Part shown: one piece after another, positions 57,631-64,000 of the stretch | Layout of the letters: every line of letters starts with the position of its first letter | How positions within the stretch are numbered: the stretch's first letter is position 1 | Source: Pseudomonas umsongensis | GTDB lineage: Bacteria > Pseudomonadota > Gammaproteobacteria > Pseudomonadales > Pseudomonadaceae | Direction of reading: 5' to 3' | Length of the DNA stretch: 64,000 bases | Assembly: GCF_002236105.1 (NCBI RefSeq) | Contig: NZ_NIWU01000002.1 | Location: 1,178,001-1,242,000, forward strand | Position numbers and translations under genes: made by a program | Notes under the pieces: generated by a model | Databases searched by the model: none | What the model was told of the DNA's origin: nothing | What the model saw: only the letters and a program-made list of their open reading frames with translations

Positions 57631-59043
57631 ATGAGAGAAGGACATTTCATCGGTTTGAATGACCGAACCACCTGTGGCGGTACAGTTCTTGATGGTGACA
57701 CCCGGATCATGATGTATGGCGTTGCCCACGCCTGCGATGGTGATCGAGTCACCTGTGGAAAGGACAGAAAGACCTATCGGATCGTCGGTGGCATCTCGTA
57801 TATGACCAGTCATGGAAGGCCCATGGCTGGCACGCTGGATAGCTACAGTAACTGCCCTTGTAGAGCCGGTCTGATCCCCACGGTGCTCACGGCAACTTAC
57901 ACGAAAGCGGACGCTGCACCGCCGGTGTCCAGAAGAGCGGCTGAGCCAACTGCTTCAACTGCCAGCACCCAGCCAGCAGTGCCACGTCAATCCGGTTTCG
58001 CTCCTTCCAGTCATCCGGCACCAGCCGCATTCAACAAAGCAGACCTACCGGAACCCGGCTTCTACGTTGTCCCCAACAGCATGACCCGCGAACAACTGGA
58101 AGCCACGCTTTTCCCCTCGCGCCAACACGCGACCATGAGCAAGTTCCAGGCGCTCAACCCTGATCGAAGCGACCTCAAAGCCGGTTCAATGATCGTGCTG
58201 AGCGATCCGAGCAACACTTCCTGTACCTACCAGGAAGCCCAACTCATGCAAACCGCTCAACAGGTCAAGGCAGCCCTCGATCCCCTGACGCCAACAGAAG
58301 CGGAATTCATGTTTCGCCACGGCGCCGAAATCGCCAGTTTTACCGGCGAGACTTCGACCTGGCTCGGTGTCAGTGCAGCGGTGATGGAAAAGCACCTTTC
58401 CCGACTGCGTGACACCCTTCAAGCGATGGAACGTCTGCATCAAGCAACCTATCGCCAACACGGCCATCTTAAATCACCGCAATTCTTCGCCGAGCGCCAG
58501 CGCCTGCTCGCCCAGCTGGAAGCCCATCTACTGAATTCCACGCGCCTTCGTGGGGTGACCACATTGGGTGATCATCCCAAATTGAAGACTGCCCTCGGCA
58601 TTTCCAGTCGTAGCCTGGTGCACCACTGGGACAAGGCCGGGGCGCCTGGGCAGATACCGGGTTATGCGACTCATGTGAATGCGGTCAGTCGGGCTGCCAA
58701 GTACATGAGCACTGGTGGATACATCGGTATAGGAATTGGCGGGGTTTCTTCATTGTTGGCCATACAGGCGGTTTGTGTCGGGGATTCTGGCGCTGCTTGC
58801 GAGAAGGTTAAGCTTACTGAAGGGGGGAAATTTCTAGGGTCCACCGGTGGCGGCATTCTGGGCGCACGGCTAGGCCTGGTTGCCAGTGGTCCAATCTGCC
58901 TGGCACTTGGAGTCACTACAGGTATTGGAGGGGTTGTCTGCGTCGCTACGCTTATAGGTGTTGGGGCTTGGGTGGGTACGACCGATGGAGGTGAAAGGGG
59001 AGAGGTCATCGGTGAGACACTGTATGAGGCTATGCAGCCATGA
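57631..59043 (+). CDS. PAAR-domain T6SS effector with glycine-zipper membrane C-terminus
   Basis: This 470-residue modular toxin candidate has four parts. (1) Residues 1-90 form a PAAR domain (FIGLNDRTTCGGTVLDGDTR; ACDGDRVTCGKDRKTYRIVG; MAGTLDSYSNCPCRAGLIP) that would cap the VgrG spike. (2) A Pro/Ala/Thr linker (about 91-140) leads to a LysM-like segment (YVVPNSMTREQLEATLF; ALNPDRSDLKAGSMIVL). (3) A helical region (200-350) follows. (4) From ~355 to the end are hydrophobic, glycine-rich stretches (MSTGGYIGIGIGGVSSLLAI; GGGILGARLGLVASG; TGIGGVVCVATLIGVGAWVG), as in pore-forming toxins. ATG 57631 follows GGAGAAG; the frame runs 26 codons further up without PAAR similarity. Its stop overlaps the immunity gene start (ATGA). 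Pore formation is inferred, not shown. Confidence 0.82.
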   Translation: MREGHFIGLNDRTTCGGTVLDGDTRIMMYGVAHACDGDRVTCGKDRKTYRIVGGISYMTSHGRPMAGTLDSYSNCPCRAGLIPTVLTATYTKADAAPPVSRRAAEPTASTASTQPAVPRQSGFAPSSHPAPAAFNKADLPEPGFYVVPNSMTREQLEATLFPSRQHATMSKFQALNPDRSDLKAGSMIVLSDPSNTSCTYQEAQLMQTAQQVKAALDPLTPTEAEFMFRHGAEIASFTGETSTWLGVSAAVMEKHLSRLRDTLQAMERLHQATYRQHGHLKSPQFFAERQRLLAQLEAHLLNSTRLRGVTTLGDHPKLKTALGISSRSLVHHWDKAGAPGQIPGYATHVNAVSRAAKYMSTGGYIGIGIGGVSSLLAIQAVCVGDSGAACEKVKLTEGGKFLGSTGGGILGARLGLVASGPICLALGVTTGIGGVVCVATLIGVGAWVGTTDGGERGEVIGETLYEAMQP

Positions 59044-59417
59044 ACAGCAGTTGGCCTGTCTGGGCGGCTCTGATTTTCAATGGCGGGCCAATACTGCTGG
59101 GATTTGTGAGTTTCGCGTACGCCCTATACCTGGGACGTCACCTGGATGCCATGATGGAGGCTTTGAAGAACAGTCGTTGTATCTATATTTGGGGGCCAGG
59201 TCTGCGGAAACAGGGTTGGTTTGGGTGCTTTCTCTTAGTGACCAAAATTACCGGAGTGGTAATGATGCCAAAAACGTCAATCCGCCTCGGTGAACTGGAC
59301 CCTGTCGATATTGAAAACTTTCCTCCATATCTAAAACGACTTCTGCAAGTTGATGCGGTGATACTGGTTGGTGGTGCAATTTGGCTGGTGGTTGCATGCT
59401 TACTGGTAAAAATATAA
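59040..59417 (+). CDS. Predicted membrane immunity protein 1
   Basis: This 125-residue protein has membrane segments near residues 8-30 (WAALIFNGGPILLGFVSFAY), possibly 62-80 and 103-122 (VILVGGAIWLVVACLLV). It starts at ATG 59040 inside the effector stop codon (ATGA), a translational coupling typical of toxin-immunity pairs. Motifs shared with the second copy downstream are GPILL..VSF.Y.LYL.R, LV.KIT and LDP.D..NFP..LKRLL. An inner-membrane immunity protein fits a membrane-acting toxin. Base composition is lower in GC than the neighbours. Confidence 0.75.
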   Translation: MNSSWPVWAALIFNGGPILLGFVSFAYALYLGRHLDAMMEALKNSRCIYIWGPGLRKQGWFGCFLLVTKITGVVMMPKTSIRLGELDPVDIENFPPYLKRLLQVDAVILVGGAIWLVVACLLVKI

Positions 59418-59425
59418 GGAGCTTG

Positions 59426-59569
59426 GTGGATATTCCAGTCTCTACAGGTATAGGTGGTGTCGTTTGTGTCGCAGCAATAGTTGGGGTTGGCGCGTTGGGG
59501 GGGACGACTGTTGGCAGTAAAGGAGGTGAGCTAGCAGGGGAAATACTCTATGAGAAAAATTGGCCATGA
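59426..59569 (+). pseudogene. Orphan C-terminal tip of a PAAR effector
   Basis: This short frame reads VDIPVSTGIGGVVCVAAIVG VGALGG followed by TTVGSKGGELAGEILYEKNW and a stop. It matches the last ~45 residues of the effector at 57631 (TGIGGVVCVATLIGVGAWVG; TTDGGERGEVIGETLYEAM) with many differences, so it derives from a related but distinct toxin. It lacks the PAAR and middle domains. Its stop overlaps the next immunity gene start by ATGA, exactly as in the intact pair. A GTG at 59426 lies just after AAGGAG, so translation of a 47-residue peptide is possible. Confidence 0.8.
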
Positions 59570-59955
59570 CCTCCGAAGAATTTTGGGCGTCTTGGCTAGC
59601 TTTTTGGCTTGTGGCTGGCCCAATCCTTCTGAGTTACGTGAGCTTTTTTTACAGTCTGTACTTGAGTCGCTGTCACTTGGAGCGCCTTGTTGAGGCCTTG
59701 AGCGGTAGTCGCGATATCGTTATTAGCGCTGCAGGATTGATGCGAGGCGGATGGCTGAGTCGGATTATGTTAGTTGCAAAGATCACCTTTGTGGTGATGT
59801 GGCCTGGGCCGAGACTTCGTGCAGGGGATCTTGATCCTGATGATTTCCGTAACTTTCCTTTGAACTTGAAGCGACTGCTAAAAGCGAAGGCCATTCTGAC
59901 GTGCGTCATTGTGGTTTGGGGAGCGATTGCGTTTGCACTAGTGGAGCTTAGGTAA
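59566..59955 (+). CDS. Predicted membrane immunity protein 2 (paralogue)
   Basis: This 129-residue paralogue of the first immunity protein has the same layout: WLAFWLVAGPILLSYVSFFY followed by SLYLSR, LVAKITFVVM, LDPDDFRNFPLNLKRLLKAK and a final hydrophobic segment (ILTCVIVVWGAIAFALVEL). Sequence between these motifs has diverged, as expected if it protects against a different toxin variant. It begins at ATG 59566 within the stop of the orphan toxin tip. A terminator follows about 110 bases past the stop, so the whole island (from 57631) may be one transcript. Confidence 0.75.
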   Translation: MTSEEFWASWLAFWLVAGPILLSYVSFFYSLYLSRCHLERLVEALSGSRDIVISAAGLMRGGWLSRIMLVAKITFVVMWPGPRLRAGDLDPDDFRNFPLNLKRLLKAKAILTCVIVVWGAIAFALVELR

Positions 59956-60063
59956 TTTAATGCTTGGCCATCCCATGCTGGAATCGGCCCAGGTAAATTT
60001 CAGTAAAAATCTGGCGTGTCCCAGGGGAGATCTGTTCGCCAAGCCAATAAGCGCAGAAATGTG

Positions 60064-60089
60064 AACGGCACCATAAGGTGCCGTTTTCA
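60064..60089 (+). terminator. Intrinsic terminator after the effector/immunity island
   Basis: A perfect 9-bp stem (AACGGCACC with GGTGCCGTT) with an ATAA loop is followed by TTCATTT. Confidence 0.9.
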
Positions 60090-60619
60090 TTTGTACTTGA
60101 TTCCCTTAAACGCACCAACGCCTGAATACAGGTTGTTCTACAAGCCGATCACGGGTGACTTATATCGTTTTAATCTCTCCACTAAAAATTTAAGAATTAT
60201 CTAGAAATCGATACAAAGTTCATTTCGCAATAAAAAATAAAAATCACTAGTAAAAATAACAGCTTGGCAATCAACTCAGCTGAAACGGCTTATGTGGATC
60301 CAATCATCGGGCCGCTACATATTTGACGCCATTTAATTGCTCCATTCATTTACTTGACACCCCAAGGCACTGAATCTAGTGTCGCCAATGACACCGCCCG
60401 CTCTGCCTCGGGCAACACAATAGTCACGCTCCACAGCAACTCTCCAAAAAGACGGGAATCCCATTCCCGCTCACCTCACAATAAAAATCATATCAATCAG
60501 CGTCGGCTTAATTGCCGTCCAGCGATCAATTGCGTTTGCTCACCCTGCCAAAAGTGTTTTCGCAGTCAGGCCTGCTATTGCCTGGCTGTTATGCGGTTGG
60601 TCTATCGGGAGAGTTGAAC
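60090..60619. other. AT-rich intergenic region before the exopolysaccharide operon
   Basis: No gene is supported in these 530 bases. The left half (60090-60340) is AT-rich; a TTGACA at 60354-60359 with TAGTGT 17 bases on is a possible but weak promoter for the HlyD-like operon. Confidence 0.4.
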
Positions 60620-61825
60620 ATGGCGCAAGAACGCTCGAAGTTGTTATCGCTGTTACCGCGCCTGGTGGGATTGGGTGTGCTGGGGTTTATCGTCTGGCTG
60701 TTGCTCTCGACCTTGCTCATGCCGCTGGTGTCGGCCTCTGCCACCCGGGCGATTTTGAATGCGCCGGTGATTCTGTTGACCACGCCGATCGATGGCGTGG
60801 TGAGTTCCCTGGCGGTCAAGCCCGGGGTGACGTTTAGCCAGGGCCAGAAGATTGCCGTGGTGGAAAATCCGCGGGCGAACCAGGAAACCTTGCTGACCCT
60901 GCAAACCCGGCGCCTGACCCTGGAGCAACAGCTGTCGTCTTCGGCCAGCCAGGCCGAGCACGATCAGCGTTATTACGAGGAGCTGGAGAAAACCAGCCAG
61001 CGTTACCAGGCCGCGTTTCACACCCGCCAGCTTTACACGCAAAAAGCCTTGAAAGCCGAGAACAGTGCCGCCAGCGCGCGGTTGATCGATGCCCAGGAAA
61101 CGGTCGAGCGCAATCTCGAGTTGTTCGTCCAAGGGGCGGTCAGTGGTGCGGTGGTGGCTTCGTCGAAAGCGCAGCTGGCTTCGTTGCAAGGCGCGGCCGA
61201 GTCGGTCCGTTCGCAGTTGCGGATCACCGATGGTGACGTCAGTGCCGCCAATAAACAGGTGTACCTCGATCCCGATCAACTGCGCATGTTCGATCTCAGC
61301 GCGCAAATGACCACGCTGAAACTCAGCCTGGAGAATCAGGCGCGCAACCGGGTGACCTATCAACAGGAACTCGACAATCTCAACCAACTGATCGAAACCG
61401 AGCAGAACCGCGTCCGGATGATGGCCGGCTACGACGTCGTGGCGTATTCGCCCGGTACTGTCCAGGAACTGCTGGCGCCCCAAGGCACGCTGGTGCAGGC
61501 CGGTTCGACCTTGCTGCGGGCCACCGATTGCGCGCAGAGCTATGTGATCGCGGTGTTCCCCGAGCGCATGGCCAGCAAGATCGACCGCGACAGCGTGCTC
61601 ACCGTGAAAATTCGCGGCCTCGACCAGCCCCTCAAGGCCAGTGTGGTGCAGTTGTTGTCCAGCGCCTCGGATATCCGCGCCAATACCTACAGCGTGCCGT
61701 TTCCCTATGCCGAGCAAAATTCCGTGTACGTGGTCGGCACCTTTGCCGCTGACCTCACGGACAGCCAGCGCGCCATGACCTGCAACCCGGGGTTGTGGGC
61801 CAGTGCCGAGGTGTCGCGGCCATGA
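60620..61825 (+). CDS. HlyD-family membrane-fusion-type protein of an exopolysaccharide operon
   Basis: This 401-residue inner-membrane protein has one N-terminal membrane segment (LPRLVGLGVLGFIVWLLLST, residues ~12-35). A split biotinyl-lipoyl barrel follows: first half near 50-80 (TPIDGVVSSLAVKPGVTFSQ with GQKIAVVENP), second half near 275-305 (VVAYSPGTVQELLAPQGTLV). Long coiled coils fill 85-270. It lacks a visible PilZ domain, unlike Alg44. Placed just before a helical-barrel protein and a cellulose-synthase-like GT2, it likely forms the periplasmic part of a polysaccharide secretion machine. ATG 60620 follows GGGAGAG. Its stop overlaps the next gene (ATGA). Confidence 0.8.
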   Translation: MAQERSKLLSLLPRLVGLGVLGFIVWLLLSTLLMPLVSASATRAILNAPVILLTTPIDGVVSSLAVKPGVTFSQGQKIAVVENPRANQETLLTLQTRRLTLEQQLSSSASQAEHDQRYYEELEKTSQRYQAAFHTRQLYTQKALKAENSAASARLIDAQETVERNLELFVQGAVSGAVVASSKAQLASLQGAAESVRSQLRITDGDVSAANKQVYLDPDQLRMFDLSAQMTTLKLSLENQARNRVTYQQELDNLNQLIETEQNRVRMMAGYDVVAYSPGTVQELLAPQGTLVQAGSTLLRATDCAQSYVIAVFPERMASKIDRDSVLTVKIRGLDQPLKASVVQLLSSASDIRANTYSVPFPYAEQNSVYVVGTFAADLTDSQRAMTCNPGLWASAEVSRP

Positions 61826-63066
61826 GCATTGTATTGCGAGCGATGGTGGGGCTGATGTTGATGATCGGCACGGCAAGCGGATGGGCTGCACAAGCCCAAC
61901 CGCAACTGGCGGCAATGACCTGTGCGGCGCTGGATCAGGCCGTGACATCGCAGCCGGCGGGGCCGGTGCTGGTAGCCAGTTATCCGCCGCTGGATGGCCA
62001 GCCTGCGCCGATCCTGGCGTTGCGCGGCGTGGCGTTCACCTACGACAACGCACTGGCGAGCATTGCCTTGTTTGCCTGCGGCAAGGCCGGGTCGGCGCGG
62101 CGGATCGCCGATGCATTGGCGTTCGCCACAGGCCATGACCCGGAGTACCGGGACGGACGCCTGCGCAACGCCTACGCCGCCGGCCCGGTGGCGGCGCCGT
62201 CGATGAAGTTGCCGGGCTATTGGAGTGTCGAGCGCAATGCCTGGAACCAGGACGCCTATCAAGTCAGCAGCGCCACCGGCAATCAAGCCTGGGCGGCATT
62301 GGCGCTGCTGGAAGCATTTCGCCAGAGCGGTGAGGCGTCCTACCTGGAAGCCGCGCGAAAAGCCCTGCACTGGTCGCAGCAAAACACCTACGACGGGCAA
62401 GCGCCCGCCGGATTCAGTGGTGGCTATTACGGGTACTTTGACAAGCAGGTCCAGCAGAACTGGAAATCCACCGAGCACAATGTCGACCTCGCGGCGGCGT
62501 GGTCGGCACTCGACGCGGTGGCCCCAAATCAGGAGGCGGCAAAGCAAGCGCAAATTGCCCGGCAGTTTGTCTCCAGCCAATGGGACGCCGGGGAAGGGCG
62601 TTTCCTGATCGGCACGGGCGCGGACGGCCAGACCTCGGACCGCGTGCGCTCGGGGCTGGATGCGCAGATTTGGCCGTTGATCGCCCTGCATGAGCCACCC
62701 AAGGACTGGTGGCGCGTTTTCGCCTTCATCGACCGCGCTCACCGTGCCGGCGAAGGTTACGGTTTCAATCGCGATCCCGATGGCCTGTGGACCGAGGGCA
62801 CCGCCCAGGCCGCTGCCGTGGCGCGCTTGAGCGGGCTCAGTGACAAGGCGCAACCGTTGTGGAGCGTGCTGCTGGCCCAGCAGGCCGGCAACGGCTGGCT
62901 GTTCGCAACACCGGCAGAACGCATCAGTACCGGGCTGGCCATAGGCCCGGACTCGGTCAGCAACGATTTTTTCTACTACCACCTGCCTCACCTGGGCGCC
63001 ACAGCGTGGGTGGCCATTGCCGCCACCGGCGTCAATCCCTTTACCGGTTTGCGAGAGGCTGACTGA
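61822..63066 (+). CDS. Secreted (alpha/alpha)-barrel-type carbohydrate-active protein
   Basis: This 414-residue protein has a signal peptide (MSIVLRAMVGLMLMIGTASG, cut near WAAQAQ). The mature part has repeated amphipathic helices and aromatic-rich loops typical of six-hairpin toroids: FTYDNALASIALFACGKAGS, VERNAWNQDAYQVSSATGNQ, STEHNVDLAAAWSALDAV, DRVRSGLDAQIWPLIALHE and GLWTEGTAQAAAVARLSG. Such folds occur in glycoside hydrolases and epimerases that edit polysaccharides in the periplasm (compare BcsZ in cellulose operons). The exact family and activity are not clear to me. It starts at ATG 61822 within the preceding stop codon, and the GT2 gene begins 1 base after its stop. Confidence 0.7.
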   Translation: MSIVLRAMVGLMLMIGTASGWAAQAQPQLAAMTCAALDQAVTSQPAGPVLVASYPPLDGQPAPILALRGVAFTYDNALASIALFACGKAGSARRIADALAFATGHDPEYRDGRLRNAYAAGPVAAPSMKLPGYWSVERNAWNQDAYQVSSATGNQAWAALALLEAFRQSGEASYLEAARKALHWSQQNTYDGQAPAGFSGGYYGYFDKQVQQNWKSTEHNVDLAAAWSALDAVAPNQEAAKQAQIARQFVSSQWDAGEGRFLIGTGADGQTSDRVRSGLDAQIWPLIALHEPPKDWWRVFAFIDRAHRAGEGYGFNRDPDGLWTEGTAQAAAVARLSGLSDKAQPLWSVLLAQQAGNGWLFATPAERISTGLAIGPDSVSNDFFYYHLPHLGATAWVAIAATGVNPFTGLREAD

Positions 63067-63067
63067 C

Positions 63068-64000
63068 ATGCAGGCACTGGACTCGCTGCAACTGCTGCAA
63101 ATCAATTTCTGGACGCTGGCAGCGGTGATTCTGTTCACCTGCCTGACCCACCGTGATCAATGGGCCGCGCGGGTCGGTTTCGGTGCCATCACCGCCTTCC
63201 TGCTGATCAATTATGCGGCCTGGCGGATTCGCGACACCTTGCCCGATGGGCATTCCGGATTCGCTACGGTGTGGGCTTACACCTTCCTGTTCTTCGAGAT
63301 GCTGGCGATTGGTTACACGCTGTTTTCCATTGTCGTGATGCTCTGTCGGACGGATCACCGCACAGATGCCGATGCCGGTGAACGCCGGCTCAGAGAGCAA
63401 GGCAGCGCGGTCCCTGCGGTGGACATCTTCATCGCCACCTACAACGAAGGCCTGGAAATCCTCGAAAAAACCATTATTGCCGCCCAGGCCATCGACTACC
63501 CGAACTTCACCATCTGGGTACTCGACGACACCCGCCGCGACTGGCTGCGCGACTACTGTGCGCAAATGGGCGTGCAGTACGCGCGGCGCCCCGACAACTC
63601 CCACGCCAAGGCCGGCAACCTCAACAACGGTCTGCGTCAGTCGGCGGCCCTCAGCAATGCGCCGTACATCCTCGTGCTCGATGCCGACTTTGCGCCGCAG
63701 CAGCCGATCCTCTTGCGCACCCTGGGGCTGTTCGACGACCCCAGGGTCGGCCTGGTGCAGACGCCACAGTTCTACTACAACCCCGATCCGATCCAGCACA
63801 ACCTCGGCACGTCGGCCTGTTGGGTGGATGAGCAACGGGTGTTCTTCGATGTGTTCCAGCCGGCGAAGGATGGCTGGGATGCGGCGTTTTGTGTTGGCAC
63901 GTCCTTCGTAGTGCGGCGCGATCTGATTACCGAAATCGGCGGTTTTCCTACAGGCTCGGTGTGCGAAGACATCTACACCACTTACCGTTTGTTGCAAAAA
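63068..64000 (+). CDS. Cellulose-synthase-like GT2 polymerase (3' end outside the window)
   Basis: The visible 311 residues begin with about four membrane segments (NFWTLAAVILFTCL; FGAITAFLLINYAAW; WAYTFLFFEMLAIGYTLFSI) and then the processive GT2 domain. It has VDIFIATYNEGLEILEKTII, the VLDDTRRDWL aspartates, HAKAGNLNNGL, ILVLDADFAPQQPILLRTLG, FCVGTSFVVRRDL and the TED-like CEDIYTTYRLL. The QxxRW motif and later membrane helices would lie past the edge. This is the likely polymerase of the operon, working with the HlyD-like and helical-barrel proteins. The polymer made is unknown; the set does not match the bcs, alg, psl or pel gene orders I know. Confidence 0.85.
   Translation, partial: MQALDSLQLLQINFWTLAAVILFTCLTHRDQWAARVGFGAITAFLLINYAAWRIRDTLPDGHSGFATVWAYTFLFFEMLAIGYTLFSIVVMLCRTDHRTDADAGERRLREQGSAVPAVDIFIATYNEGLEILEKTIIAAQAIDYPNFTIWVLDDTRRDWLRDYCAQMGVQYARRPDNSHAKAGNLNNGLRQSAALSNAPYILVLDADFAPQQPILLRTLGLFDDPRVGLVQTPQFYYNPDPIQHNLGTSACWVDEQRVFFDVFQPAKDGWDAAFCVGTSFVVRRDLITEIGGFPTGSVCEDIYTTYRLLQK

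Noticed and set aside
60354..60617. 87-residue frame before the HlyD-like gene
   Set aside because: Irregular Ser/Cys/Arg-rich composition and no ribosome site; overlaps the probable leader.

Overview
The window comes from a Pseudomonas of the fluorescens group. The evidence is the block from slt to gap, which keeps the gene order of the P. aeruginosa PA3020-PA3001 region (slt, uup-like ABC-F, UspA, membrane protein, fadBA, DUF1653, topA, small conserved genes, sulA-lexA, psrA, nagZ, MTA/MTI phosphorylase, csiV, mfd, gap). Pseudomonas-type REP/REPIN elements and a REP-associated tyrosine transposase (RAYT) support this. I could not run any search; family names rest on motifs and context.

Layout. 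(1) 1-15.7 kb: an ABC-transporter-dependent capsule locus. It carries a full private Kdo supply: kpsF/kdsD at 400, and galE, kdsA and a fused kdsB-kdsC on the minus strand. It also carries an export and assembly operon (kpsM-kpsT-kpsE-kpsD, a pyruvyl-transferase-like gene and an 832-residue multidomain glycosyltransferase). The sequence between these blocks is AT-rich and decayed: a broken IS66 element (about 2.8-4.07 kb) and a multiply frameshifted acyltransferase (7.58-8.18 kb). (2) 15.9-19.3 kb: a CPBP-type membrane protein, small genes, a 470-bp-phased pair of long repeats and six exact 70-bp tandem REP-bearing units. (3) 19.4-29.8 kb: acnA, rlmM, tusA, norM, pdxB, a small protein, an MsbA-related ABC exporter and a RAYT with an adjacent REPIN. 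(4) 29.8-56.8 kb: the conserved core block. It includes the SOS pair lexA-sulA with two LexA boxes, and psrA with two operator palindromes over its own promoter and a matching box upstream of fadBA. (5) 57.0-60.0 kb: a type VI secretion cargo island. It has a dead PAAR-like gene, an intact PAAR effector with a glycine-zipper membrane C-terminus, an overlapping membrane immunity gene, and then an orphan copy of the effector's last ~45 residues coupled to a second, paralogous immunity gene. (6) 60.6-64.0 kb: the start of a synthase-type exopolysaccharide operon (HlyD-like protein, secreted helical-barrel protein, cellulose-synthase-like GT2) that runs off the window.

How the genes work together. 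The four Kdo genes would make CMP-Kdo, which feeds the capsule's Kdo linker or backbone. The 832-residue transferase would build the chain, the pyruvyl transferase would decorate it, and KpsMT-KpsE-KpsD would export it. PsrA would couple long-chain fatty-acid sensing to fadBA. The most distinctive system is the effector/immunity island with its orphan toxin tip and second immunity gene, which looks like a cassette-exchange scar or an immunity reserve.
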